Position numbers and translations under genes: made by a program
Notes under the pieces: generated by a model
What the model saw: the letters and a program-made list of their open reading frames with translations, nothing else
The model's database searches: none
Told to the model about the DNA's origin: nothing
Assembly (NCBI GenBank): GCA_029057785.1
Contig: JAIDZC010000018.1
Coordinates: forward strand, 1-64,000
Reading direction: 5' to 3'
Source of the DNA: Anaeroplasmataceae bacterium
Lineage (GTDB): Bacteria; Bacillota_I; Bacilli_A; Acholeplasmatales; Anaeroplasmataceae
Length of the DNA: 64,000 nt
Shown: piece after piece, positions 1 to 7,576 of the stretch
Position numbering within the stretch: position 1 is the stretch's first letter
How the letters are laid out: every line of letters begins with the position of its first letter

Positions 1-136
1 TATAGAATGAAGCTATCTCATTCATTTTTTTTGCTGTCCATTGTTCATCTTCTTTGAATCTCAAATCAGGAACATTAATACTTATAACGTTATTATTATC
101 TACATTAGAGTCTATTTTTATTAAAATAGATATTGA
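1..136 (-). pseudogene. hsdS: 5' part of a type I restriction specificity (HsdS) cassette without start codon, cut by window edge
   Basis: The minus strand is open from 136 to the window edge. From about position 76 it reads NVPDLRFKEDEQW, then KKMNEIASFY. This is the characteristic start of an HsdS target-recognition domain (V-P-x-L-R-F ... W ... K-x-x-E-I). The frame is closed upstream by TAG at 137-139, and no ATG, GTG or TTG lies between that stop and the HsdS-like residues, so it cannot be translated normally as it stands. Silent hsdS cassettes of invertible type I systems look like this, and a tyrosine recombinase gene is divergent and adjacent. HsdS would choose the DNA sequence recognised by the HsdMR complex. 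Only about 45 codons are visible, so the family call is moderate. Confidence 0.6.
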
Positions 137-158
137 CTATAAAGGAGGTATAAAAAAT

Positions 159-1085
159 ATGGTCAATAAAACAAAATTTGAAGTCATAGCTGAGCTATGG
201 AAGAAGGACAAGAAGCAATATGTAAAAACATCAACATATTCAGCTTATAGTCTTTTAGTGGATAATCATCTTATCCCAGAGTTTAAAGGAAAGGAGGATA
301 TAACAGAATCTTTAGTGCAGGAATATGTATTAAAAGAATTGAGTAATGGTCTTAATGAGAAAACTATTAAAGACATACTTATAGTTTTAAAAATGATTCT
401 TAAGTTTGGTGTTAAGTATGAAATGATAGAATATCAGCAAATTGATATCAAGTTTCCTACTAATCACGAGAAAAAAGTAGTGGATGTTCTTTCTAGAGAC
501 AATCAAAAAAAATTGATGGAGTATCTCAATGAGAATTTTACATTTAAAAATTTAGGAATTGTTATTTGTCTGTCAGCAGGTTTGCGAATAGGAGAGCTAT
601 GTGCTTTGAAATGGGGAGATATAGATATGGAAGAGTCTGTCATGAGAATTCGTCATACTATTCAAAGAATATACATTACAGACGAAGGAGACAAAAAATA
701 TACAAAAATTTTGATCGATACTCCTAAAACTAAAGAGTCTATTCGAGATATACCTTTGTCAAATTCTTTAATTAAAATATTAAAACCATTATCCAAGGTT
801 GTAAATAAAGAGTATTATGTTTTGACAAACGAAGCAGTTCCAACAGAACCTAGAACATATAGAAACTATTATAAAAGACTTCTTAAAAAATTAGATATTC
901 CTGATATAAAATTTCATGGTTTACGGCATAGTTTTGCTACTAGATGTATTGAGGCAAATAGTGATTATAAGACTGTTAGTGTTATATTAGGACATTCTAA
1001 TATCAGCACTACTTTAAATCTTTATGTGCATCCAAATAAGGAACAAAAAAAGAAATGTATTGATAAAATGCTAAGATCTTTTTAG
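159..1085 (+). CDS. Tyrosine site-specific recombinase (integrase family)
   Basis: This 308 aa protein cuts and rejoins DNA through a tyrosine intermediate. The N-terminal SAM-like core-binding domain spans about residues 1-105. The catalytic domain carries the Arg in SAGLRIGELCALKWGD, the FHGLRHSFATR box (His-x-x-Arg), the LGHS box and the catalytic Tyr in TTLNLYVH, so it looks intact. An in-frame ATG exists at 54, but ATG 159 is preceded by AAAGGAGG at 141-148 and starts a typical N-terminus, so I use 159. Its neighbour on the left is a start-less hsdS fragment on the opposite strand. It could therefore be the invertase of a phase-variable type I locus (CreX-like), or the integrase of a degraded element. 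Confidence 0.9.
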   Translation: MVNKTKFEVIAELWKKDKKQYVKTSTYSAYSLLVDNHLIPEFKGKEDITESLVQEYVLKELSNGLNEKTIKDILIVLKMILKFGVKYEMIEYQQIDIKFPTNHEKKVVDVLSRDNQKKLMEYLNENFTFKNLGIVICLSAGLRIGELCALKWGDIDMEESVMRIRHTIQRIYITDEGDKKYTKILIDTPKTKESIRDIPLSNSLIKILKPLSKVVNKEYYVLTNEAVPTEPRTYRNYYKRLLKKLDIPDIKFHGLRHSFATRCIEANSDYKTVSVILGHSNISTTLNLYVHPNKEQKKKCIDKMLRSF

Positions 1086-1223
1086 TGAAAATAGAAATTT
1101 TAAAATGCATTAATACTTGCTTTTATAATAAAAACTGTCCAGTAAGGTAAAGAAATATCACTATATTAAATTTTAAATACTTGTGTTTTTATTAAGGTAA
1201 GTTTAGTATAGCAGAACATGTCC

Positions 1224-1255
1224 TAGCCCTTGCATTTATGCAGGGGCTTTTTAAA
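1224..1255 (+). terminator. Rho-independent terminator downstream of the recombinase gene
   Basis: AGCCCTTGCA, loop TTTA, then TGCAGGGGCT followed by TTTTT. The stem is ten pairs long with one G-T pair. It lies about 140 bp after the recombinase stop codon. Confidence 0.8.
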
Positions 1256-1561
1256 TACAGGCAAAATTCCTATTTTGGGGGGAGGACTATTTATTTCTTA
1301 GTATCATACTAAGTAGTAAATAAGAGTTACTAGGTTCGGGTTCAAACAGCGAAGAAGACCATAGGTTTCTTCCCATAACTTAAAAAATAAACCAATCTTC
1401 ATTAGACATAAGAAATTTATTTCTCCATATATTTAATAATTTTTTATTTTCTTTTTAAAAACATACTTCACAAAAATAAATTATTTTCTAGTATAGGCTG
1501 AAAAAAGAAAAGGAGAATTTATTCCTATGCTTAACCATAAATCTATCTAGTAAAAAATCAA

Positions 1562-1621
1562 GGTTTAGTCCTTGCAGTTGAAGGGGGCTATACTAATAGC
1601 CCCCTGAACGCAAACTAAACC
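1562..1621. repeat. 60 bp three-part palindrome (cruciform or RNA hairpin)
   Basis: Three nested inverted segments pair in order: GGTTTAGT with ACTAAACC, TTGC with GCAA, and GGGGGCTAT with ATAGCCCCC around a 4-base loop. The inner stem is very G+C rich for this genome. No T-tract follows, so it is not a normal terminator. It could be an IS200/IS605-type end, a palindromic repeat unit, or a recombination site. Confidence 0.7.
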
Positions 1622-1732
1622 ACCTTTTAGATATGATGAATTTGATCTATTCTTAAGTCAATATTGAAGAGGTTTAAAACATAGAACAAACTTTCTCCTG
1701 CATAAAATTATTTACAAGAATGGAGAAAGCTT

Positions 1733-1888
1733 ATGCCTAATAAATCAGAATATAAAGTAGAAAGGACCTTTTCAACCAATGGTCCTACCTTACTAGAAAA
1801 AATAATGGAGTATCTTTTTGAACAGGAGGATATAATTATAGATGAATCTAGAATTGAACCACCATCAGAATTTAATAGAAATATATAA
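1733..1888 (+). CDS. Small 51 aa ORF upstream of the resolvase remnant
   Basis: The ORF starts MPNKSEYKVERTF and ends at TAA 1886-1888. It overlaps the beginning of the serine recombinase frame by 47 bases. GGAGAAAG lies eight bases upstream of the ATG. Short acidic proteins of this size are often encoded just before large serine recombinases in Firmicute transposons, which is the only hint of function. It may be a remnant like its neighbour. Confidence 0.4.
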   Translation: MPNKSEYKVERTFSTNGPTLLEKIMEYLFEQEDIIIDESRIEPPSEFNRNI

Positions 1889-2650
1889 TGTTGTTATCTA
1901 TTGTTGTCTTTCTAAAGAAGATAGCAAAGGGACAGAATCTAACTCTATTACTAGTCAAAAAGAAAGCCTAACCGATTATGTAAAACGACAAGGATGGTTT
2001 TTACATAAAGTCTACATTGATGATGAATTTTCTGGAGTATTCTTTGATAGACCTGCATTTAAAGATATGATCTCTGATATTGAGAAAGGATATTTAAACT
2101 TTGTCGTAGTCAAAGATTTATCACGTCTAGAAAGAAATTATCTAGACAGTGGATATTACATAGAATAATATTTTCTAGAACACAACATTCGATTTGTTGC
2201 GGTGAATGATTCCCTAGATTCAATAGATGGTGAAAATGATTTTGGACCCTTTAAAAATATTATCAATGAATGGTATGCTAAAGATATATCAAAAAAGATA
2301 AAATTTAGCTTTAACACAAAAGCCAAACAAGGAAACTTAATTCAAGGCTTTGCTCCTTATGGTTATGTTAAAGCTAAAGATTCCTTAGATTTTGAAATTG
2401 ATGAAGAAGCAGCTAAAGTCATCTCATATATTTTCAAAAGCATCTATAATAAAATCCCTGCTAAAGAAGTTATTGATACCTTAAAAAAAATTAGGTCTAT
2501 ATATCAGGATATTATAACTATATTAAAAAGAATGTATGTAAAGAAAAATATGACTACATAAGTGAGGAAAAGAAATACGCTTGGAATTATTGAAAATTAG
2601 ACAGTATTCTTACAAACGAAATCCATATTGATTATTCTCCTAAAAAGTGA
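1842..2650 (+). pseudogene. Decayed large serine recombinase (resolvase family)
   Basis: The resolvase N-terminal domain is visible as VVIYCCLSKEDSKG (catalytic Ser; the usual Arg before it is Cys), then SITSQKESL, DDEFSG..FDRPAF and VVKDLSRLERN. A TAA at 2166-2168 interrupts the frame, which then continues in phase (YFLEHNIRFVAVND, then GFAPYGYVKA and DEEAAKVI). A frameshift near 2490-2510 moves the match to another frame (YDYISEEKKYAWNY), which meets TGA at 2591 but still reads LDSILTNEIHIDY until 2650. The zinc-ribbon and coiled-coil C-terminal half is missing. At least two nonsense changes, one frameshift and a truncation make it non-functional. It marks an old Tn/ICE insertion. Confidence 0.85.
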
Positions 2651-2666
2651 TATAATTTAGGAGAAT
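2628..2666 (+). promoter_or_regulatory. Promoter and palindromic operator of the fic gene
   Basis: -35 TTGATT (2628-2633), 17 bp spacer, -10 TATAAT (2651-2656). A perfect 11 bp inverted repeat, ATTCTCCTAAA (2634-2644) and TTTAGGAGAAT (2656-2666), fills the spacer and covers the -10. A repressor bound here would block RNA polymerase. The C-terminal winged helix of the Fic protein itself is the obvious candidate. Confidence 0.85.
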
Positions 2667-2688
2667 AAAGAATGGATAGGAGATTGAA

Positions 2689-3741
2689 ATGAGATTTTTT
2701 GATTATAAAAAATTAGAAACAAGAACATGGGATAAGGAAATTCTTAATTATGTTGGTAACATTCATGAATTTAGGGGAAGGCAACAATTATTTATCGAAC
2801 AAAAGCCAGAAGAATTAAATCGCCTTGTAGAGCTTGCCAAAATTCAAAGTACAGAAGCTTCTAATGAAATAGAAGGTATAAGAACTACTAACGCAAGATT
2901 ACACCAGCTAATGAACGATAAAATCACTCCTAAAAACAGGGATGAAAAAGAAATATTAGGATATAGGTATGCTCTCAAATTGATTCATGAGAATTATGAA
3001 TATATCCCAATTAGACCTAATTTCATTTTGCAGTTACATAAAGAGATGTATCAATTTATGGATGTAAATTATGGTGGCAAATTTAAGGATGTGCCAAATG
3101 AAATAGCTGCTCATTATCCAGATGGACATAAGGAGGTTATATTTAAGCCATTAGAGCCTTTTGAGACACCTGCAGCTGTTGAAAGCTTATGTAATGAATA
3201 TAATAAAGCTATTTCCAGTGGCACTGTAGATCCATTAGTAGCAATTCCAGTATTTATTCATGATTTCTTGTGTATTCATCCTTTTAATGATGGTAATGGA
3301 AGAATGTCCAGGCTTTTAACAACATTATTGCTATATAGAAGTGGTTATATGGTTGGAAAATATATATCTCTTGAAAAAAAGATTCAAATAACAAAAGATG
3401 AATATTATGATGCTTTAGAAAAGAGCTCAAAGAGTTGGCATGAAGAAGCAAATAATGATACTGCTTTTGTAAAGTATTTACTTGGAGTAATTCTTGCTTC
3501 CTATAGGGATTTTGAAGAAAGAATCAGATTAACTATGACTACCAAGAAACTATCTGCAAAAGAGATGGTAGAAGTTGCTATAAATAAGAAAATAGGAAAA
3601 TTAACTAAAAGTGATATTATGGAATTATGTCCTGCTATAGCAAGGTCTTCTATCGAAAAAGCTCTAAAAGAATTATGTGAAGAAGGTAAACTTATAAAAC
3701 ATGGTGGTGGACGTTCTACATTTTATTCTCATAAGAGTTAA
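2689..3741 (+). CDS. fic: Fic-domain protein adenylyltransferase with C-terminal winged helix
   Basis: This 350 aa Fic enzyme would transfer AMP from ATP to a hydroxyl side chain of a target protein. Residues about 60-75 hold the inhibitory helix motif SNEIEG, which fits (S/T)xxxE(G/N). The Fic core at about 110-215 ends in the full catalytic motif HPFNDGNGRMSR, so the active site is intact. Residues about 285-350 form a winged helix (KLTKSDIMELCPAIARSSIEKALKELCEEGKLI) that probably binds DNA. The start is supported by ATAGGAG at 2676. A perfect palindrome overlaps the promoter, which suggests autoregulation. The stop is 15 bp before the next gene, a restriction-like protein, so the two are likely one operon. 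Confidence 0.93.
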   Translation: MRFFDYKKLETRTWDKEILNYVGNIHEFRGRQQLFIEQKPEELNRLVELAKIQSTEASNEIEGIRTTNARLHQLMNDKITPKNRDEKEILGYRYALKLIHENYEYIPIRPNFILQLHKEMYQFMDVNYGGKFKDVPNEIAAHYPDGHKEVIFKPLEPFETPAAVESLCNEYNKAISSGTVDPLVAIPVFIHDFLCIHPFNDGNGRMSRLLTTLLLYRSGYMVGKYISLEKKIQITKDEYYDALEKSSKSWHEEANNDTAFVKYLLGVILASYRDFEERIRLTMTTKKLSAKEMVEVAINKKIGKLTKSDIMELCPAIARSSIEKALKELCEEGKLIKHGGGRSTFYSHKS

Positions 3742-3756
3742 AGGTGGTTTTAGATT

Positions 3757-4956
3757 ATGAAAGAATTATTTCAAATGGTTTTAGAAAATTACATAGATAA
3801 CGAGAAAAAAGTTGATTCGAATTCTAAGATGTATGATCTATTAATTAGAATGCTTCCTTGGAAATTAGAAACGTTTCTTAAAAGATCTGATTTTTGTATT
3901 AAAGGTTCAATGGGAAAGGGAATGAAAACTCCTTATCCCTGGGTTGCTATTATGAATAAATCTATAACTGAAACCACACAAAAGGGTTTATATATAGTTT
4001 ATTTGTTTAAAAGAGATATGAGTGGATTTTATTTAGCATTATCACAAGGAATAACACATTTTGAAAGGTTATATGATTCTAAAAAATATGTATATGCAAT
4101 GAAAGTTTCAAAATATTTTGCCTCACAAATTGAAGACACATCTTTTACAAATAAAAGTATTGTTTTAGGTGATGGGCATCAAGATTTAGGGTATGGCTAT
4201 GAAAGAGCAACTATCATTTCTAAGTATTATTCAAGTAATAATTTTACTAATGAAGAGTTGGAAACTGATTTAAAAGAAATGATAGAAGTTTATGATATGA
4301 TTGTTAAGCATATGGGAAATAACAGATATGATAAAATCATTAAAAATGTTATTTCAGGAGAAGAGAATAGTTTAATCAAAGCTGATGAAGCTATAAAACA
4401 GATAAAAGAAACACTTGCACCTATGGAAATGACGCCTAATCCCCCTTTAAGAAACCTTATAGAAGTTTCTCCTTATATGGATAGAACAAGCAAATTTAAC
4501 CGCATTACCAATCCTAAAGTAAGTAAAACAGATTATTTGAAGAAGAGTATGATTGATGCAAGAAATGGTTTGATAGGTGAAGAATTAGTATTGATTTATG
4601 AAATAGAAAGGTTAAGAAAACTAGGATTACTATGGCATGCTGCAAATGTCAAGTGGTGTTCAATAGAATCAGATGCTTATGGGTATGATATAGAATCTTT
4701 TGATCTAGATACAAATGGAAATGTTATACCTATAAAAATAGAAGTGAAAAGTACTGTTAATAAACTCGATACAGAATTTTTTATTAGCAAGAATGAATTA
4801 GAAACTTCCAGAAAATATAATAATAGCTATTTTATTTACAGAATTTATGATCTTAATTCTTTAACGCCAAAATTTTATAGAGCTTGTGGTGAAATTGAAG
4901 ATAATTTTTTTGTTGATCCCGTATCTTTTAAAGTACACTATAAATATAGTGTTTAA
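3757..4956 (+). CDS. McrB-N (DUF3578) + DUF3883 restriction-like protein
   Basis: This 399 aa protein has two recognisable modules. Residues about 5-190 match the DUF3578/MrcB N-terminal fold (PYPWVAIMNKSITETTQKGLYIVYLF ... YLALSQG ... LGYGYERATIISKYY), known as a modified-DNA reader. Residues about 268-375 match DUF3883, a PD-(D/E)xK-like nuclease fold: GLIGEELVLIYE, then GYDIESFD and IEVKST give the Asp and Glu-x-Lys active-site residues. There is no AAA+ GTPase of the McrB type here or next door, so the pair acts without McrBC-style translocation. It probably cuts or blocks foreign modified DNA. It is co-transcribed with fic. Family calls are by motif; the biological role is inferred. Confidence 0.8.
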   Translation: MKELFQMVLENYIDNEKKVDSNSKMYDLLIRMLPWKLETFLKRSDFCIKGSMGKGMKTPYPWVAIMNKSITETTQKGLYIVYLFKRDMSGFYLALSQGITHFERLYDSKKYVYAMKVSKYFASQIEDTSFTNKSIVLGDGHQDLGYGYERATIISKYYSSNNFTNEELETDLKEMIEVYDMIVKHMGNNRYDKIIKNVISGEENSLIKADEAIKQIKETLAPMEMTPNPPLRNLIEVSPYMDRTSKFNRITNPKVSKTDYLKKSMIDARNGLIGEELVLIYEIERLRKLGLLWHAANVKWCSIESDAYGYDIESFDLDTNGNVIPIKIEVKSTVNKLDTEFFISKNELETSRKYNNSYFIYRIYDLNSLTPKFYRACGEIEDNFFVDPVSFKVHYKYSV

Positions 4957-4991
4957 AATAGTAAAAAAATGACTTATTAGGATAATAGCTC

Positions 4992-5020
4992 TTGATTGAA
5001 AAAATCATTTATGTTATAGT
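4992..5020 (+). promoter_or_regulatory. Promoter of a probable small RNA
   Basis: TTGATT (4992-4997), 17 bp spacer, TATAGT (5015-5020), giving a start near 5027. No start codon with a ribosome site follows before the terminator at 5254. Confidence 0.6.
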
Positions 5021-5026
5021 ATGCAT

Positions 5027-5291
5027 TTAATAAGAGAACAAATTATTAAAGATTTAGTTTTTGCCAAGAAGTTAAGAAAAAGAACCTTTTTTAAGCTTTT
5101 GCATTGCTATAAACTAATATTTTTCTCAAGTGGTTATTGTTGAAAAAATATTGTGAGATTTGAAATTCTAGCTTTTAAAAATAAGAAATGCTGAAGAAAA
5201 ACATTTTTTTAAAACTTGAGAGTTGGGCTAGAAGTGAAATTTATTGTTAAACAAACCGTCAAAAATGTGGATGATTTTTGACGGTTTTCTT
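5027..5291 (+). ncRNA. Candidate small RNA of about 265 nt
   Basis: The stretch lies between a good promoter (4992-5020) and a strong terminator (5254-5291) and contains no credible ORF. Its 3' half can fold through TTCTAGC (near 5166) and GCTAGAA (near 5227). I do not recognise its class. It could be a regulator of the flanking defence genes, or simply the 5' leader of a lost gene. Confidence 0.4.
5254..5291 (+). terminator. Rho-independent terminator of the small RNA unit
   Basis: AACCGTCAAAAAT, a 7-base loop, then ATTTTTGACGGTT with a T-rich tail. The stem is 13 perfect pairs. Confidence 0.85.
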
Positions 5292-5374
5292 ATGAACATA
5301 GTCGAATGATGAGAGTACTTGTTAATATTTATTTTGTTTGAATAGAATAGTCATAAAACATTATTATTTAATAA

Positions 5375-5403
5375 TTGAAAAAAATGTAAAATTATGTTAA
5401 AAT
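5375..5403 (+). promoter_or_regulatory. Promoter of the STAS/HATPase operon
   Basis: TTGAAA (5375-5380), 17 bp spacer, TAAAAT (5398-5403), about 37 bp before the ATG at 5441, which has AAAAGGAGG upstream. Confidence 0.65.
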
Positions 5404-5440
5404 CATTCTGTTATTTAAATGAAAAGGAGGTAGTATATAT

Positions 5441-6505
5441 ATGAGAGAAAATGACAAATATTTTAAGCAATGGAAAATTAAACAAGATATAAAAAAATTT
5501 GAGATAAATGTATTAAAAAAACAGCAACGTAAAATAAGAAGAAAAGAAAAATTATATTCAAAAAAGGAAGAACAAAATTCGAACTTTGAAAAGAATCTTA
5601 AGGAAGAAACCTTTGTAGTACCAGAAAATTTTAGCATTATCAACAATCCAAATGAGACAATTGATTTTTTCAATAAAATATATAAAGTGATTGATAAAAA
5701 TCCTCAAAAAACAAAGCTTTTTCTAGATATGTCTTCAGTAAATCAAATAACAGTAGATGCACTTATTTATTTGATAGCTTTAATTAAAAATATCAGACAA
5801 ATGTCAACTACTATTTTTGCAGTTGGTGGGAATATGCCTAAAAATGATAAATGTAAGTTATTAGTTAGTGAGTCAGGATTTTTAGATCATGTCCAGGCAA
5901 CCTATATTCCTACTAAATATAATAATAATAAGATTCGAATTAGGTCTGGTGGAAAATTTGAATCAAATATTATAAAAGAGATTATTGATTTTATTTGTGA
6001 AGACAATAAAGCATCTGTCAATATTAATACTAAATCCCTATATACTATAATCGGAGAAATAATGAATAATTCTATTCATCATGCATATGATGAAGATGTG
6101 AAATATGAGCAAAAGTGGCTTATATTTGTAGAAAAAACAAGCACCAAATATAAGTTTACTCTCTTAGATACTGGATTAGGAATTCCGTACACTGTAAATA
6201 AAAAAATTATTTTAGAAAGTTCGTTATTAACAAAAGATTTTAAGTTGCTTGAATCAGCATTAGAAGGGAAAAAATTAAGAACTCAAACTAAGAAATCATA
6301 TAGAGGGAAGGGGTTACCAGAGATTAAGCGCCAAGTATTTAATGGTGTGATAAATAATATGAGTATAATCAGTTGCAAAGCAAGTTGTAAACTTTATGAA
6401 AAGCAAACTAAAATAGAGGGTAATGATTTAAATAGTTCATTAAGAGGAACTTTATATTATTGGGAAATAATTAAAAATGAGGAGGTGCAATATGTTAATA
6501 ATTAA
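5441..6505 (+). CDS. STAS-like / HATPase regulatory protein
   Basis: This 354 aa protein starts with a Lys-rich, probably helical stretch (residues 1-50). A STAS-like part follows at about 60-150 (KLFLDMSSVNQITVDALIYL, as in anti-sigma antagonists). A GHKL ATPase domain occupies about 170-340. It has the N-box GEIMNNSIHHAY, the G1 box LLDTGLGIP and the G2 box RGKGLPEIKRQV, so ATP binding looks intact. It resembles anti-sigma/histidine-kinase-type switches but has no phosphoacceptor domain. It overlaps the next gene by 14 bp and is the first of three tightly coupled genes. The likely role is a partner switch that senses stress or infection; this is inference from domains and location. Confidence 0.75.
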   Translation: MRENDKYFKQWKIKQDIKKFEINVLKKQQRKIRRKEKLYSKKEEQNSNFEKNLKEETFVVPENFSIINNPNETIDFFNKIYKVIDKNPQKTKLFLDMSSVNQITVDALIYLIALIKNIRQMSTTIFAVGGNMPKNDKCKLLVSESGFLDHVQATYIPTKYNNNKIRIRSGGKFESNIIKEIIDFICEDNKASVNINTKSLYTIIGEIMNNSIHHAYDEDVKYEQKWLIFVEKTSTKYKFTLLDTGLGIPYTVNKKIILESSLLTKDFKLLESALEGKKLRTQTKKSYRGKGLPEIKRQVFNGVINNMSIISCKASCKLYEKQTKIEGNDLNSSLRGTLYYWEIIKNEEVQYVNN

Positions 6506-6818
6506 TATTGCGAAAGATTTTTCAGAAATACCAGGAGCGCGTTTTAGAGAAGATGGTGAGTATTCTGGGGAAGAATTTAGAGAGGACTACTTGATTCCTA
6601 AATTTGAGGAAGCACTTAAAGCAAAAGAAAAATTATTTATTGATTTTGATGGGGGATATGGATATTTGATTTCATTTTTAGAGGAAGCCTTTGGTGGTTT
6701 AGCTCGAATTTATGATTCGAAAATAGTTTTAAATACGCTTGAATTCAAATCAGAAGAGGAGAAAGCATTAATTGAAAAAGTTCAAAACTATATCAAAAAT
6801 GCAAAAAAAGTACAATGA
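6492..6818 (+). CDS. DUF4325 STAS-like protein
   Basis: This 108 aa protein matches the STAS-like DUF4325 pattern: GARFREDGEYSGEEFREDYL at the start, then a beta strand LFIDFDGGYGYLISFLEEAFGG. An in-frame ATG at 6477 exists, but GGAGGTG at 6481-6487 points to ATG 6492. DUF4325 proteins are usually encoded beside GHKL ATPases, as here. By analogy with anti-anti-sigma factors it may bind the ATPase. It overlaps the upstream gene by 14 bp and the downstream one by 4 bp, so translation is coupled. Confidence 0.8.
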   Translation: MLIINIAKDFSEIPGARFREDGEYSGEEFREDYLIPKFEEALKAKEKLFIDFDGGYGYLISFLEEAFGGLARIYDSKIVLNTLEFKSEEEKALIEKVQNYIKNAKKVQ

Positions 6819-7375
6819 AAAAGAGACATGTTTTATTAATTTGTCTACCTATTTTGATCATACTTATCTTTTCTTTAATTTGGATTTTTTCTAAATTTAA
6901 AAATGATAAATTTTGGGATGCTAATTTCTACGAAATCATATCGGTATTTTTGACTGCATTAATTGGTGTACTTGGATTTGCCATAACAGTGTATATGGTA
7001 ACTGATGTGGAAGAAAAACGGAGATATGTTGATGCGTTAGTTTTAATTTTAGATAAAATAGATGAAATTATTAGCACAGATGACCTTATTCCGCGTGCAA
7101 TTGAACAAGGTAGTCCAGAGTATAAAAAGATGATATCAAGCAAGAGAAATGTGACAAATTATATTGATATTCTTCGAAAGAATTCAGAAGTGTTGAAAAT
7201 TAAAAATGACATTCAATTTATTTTTGATAAATTTCATGAATATGAAATATGTATTGATACTTGTTGTATTTCTAAAGTGATAACTGAAGAGATTTGTGTA
7301 GAATTAGGCAATATTTTAGGACTGATACAAGGTAAGATTTGTGAAGTTAGAGTTTCAATTTATAGCAATAAATAA
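6815..7375 (+). CDS. Two-TM membrane protein, possible effector of the STAS/HATPase unit
   Basis: This 186 aa protein has two N-terminal membrane helices: residues about 5-27 (VLLICLPILIILIFSLIWIF) and 42-66 (IISVFLTALIGVLGFAITVY). A soluble, largely helical tail of about 120 residues follows. The start overlaps the stop of the DUF4325 gene (ATGA). I recognise no family. A small membrane protein at the end of a sensor-switch operon in a defence island is commonly the effector that damages the membrane, but nothing in the sequence proves that. A strong terminator follows at 7420. Confidence 0.6.
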   Translation: MKKRHVLLICLPILIILIFSLIWIFSKFKNDKFWDANFYEIISVFLTALIGVLGFAITVYMVTDVEEKRRYVDALVLILDKIDEIISTDDLIPRAIEQGSPEYKKMISSKRNVTNYIDILRKNSEVLKIKNDIQFIFDKFHEYEICIDTCCISKVITEEICVELGNILGLIQGKICEVRVSIYSNK

Positions 7376-7419
7376 TCTTTCTCTATTTTTTAATTCTTTA
7401 ATCACTAATAATAACATTT

Positions 7420-7469
7420 AATCAAATAGTCGGGTTGAATATAGAAACAACCCGACTATTTGATTTTTT
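7420..7469 (+). terminator. Strong terminator after the three-gene unit
   Basis: AATCAAATAGTCGGGTTG (7420-7437) pairs perfectly with its complement at 7448-7465 around a 10-base loop, and a run of T follows. The stem is symmetrical with A-rich sequence upstream, but no gene on the minus strand would use it. Confidence 0.9.
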
Positions 7470-7470
7470 G

Positions 7471-7499
7471 TTGTAAATTTTTTGAAATGATGGTAAAAT
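7471..7499 (+). promoter_or_regulatory. Promoter of the helicase-RES operon
   Basis: TTGTAA (7471-7476), 17 bp spacer, TAAAAT (7494-7499). The start is expected near 7506, leaving a leader of about 160 nt that contains a predicted pseudoknot. Confidence 0.6.
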
Positions 7500-7513
7500 C
7501 AATTATACAGTTT

Positions 7514-7576
7514 TAATTCGAAAAGCCTATTAGTGGTGTTCTACTAGGAAAAATTCGAATTAGAGGAAATAGGCTT
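7514..7576 (+). ncRNA. Pseudoknot-forming leader of the helicase-RES operon
   Basis: Two perfect inverted repeats interlock in the order A-B-A'-B': TAATTCGAA (7514-7522) with TTCGAATTA (7554-7562), and AAGCCTAT (7523-7530) with ATAGGCTT (7569-7576). Between them CCTATTAG (7526-7533) can pair with CTACTAGG (7541-7548) as an alternative hairpin. At RNA level this is a pseudoknot with a competing fold, which suggests a switch. At DNA level it could be a pair of operators. Confidence 0.5.

Larger units (their letters stand above)
1086..1732. other. Intergenic region between the recombinase and the resolvase remnant
   Basis: No convincing gene is present. The stretch holds a terminator (1224-1255), a 17 bp near-palindrome CTTAGTATCATACTAAG (1297-1313) that could be a regulator or recombinase site, and a large 60 bp imperfect palindrome (1562-1621). 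The T-arm-like string near 1332 has no tRNA around it. Confidence 0.6.

Noticed and set aside
1325-1350. GGTTCGGGTTCAAAC as a tRNA T-arm
   Set aside because: No acceptor stem, D-arm or anticodon arm can be built around it.
2202-2561. Separate gene for the second resolvase part
   Set aside because: It is in the same frame as the first part and has no ribosome site; the TAA at 2166 simply interrupts one gene.
5392-5673. Minus-strand ORF over the start of the STAS/HATPase gene
   Set aside because: It is a low-complexity Phe/Ser/Leu-rich shadow of an A-rich coding start with no ribosome site.
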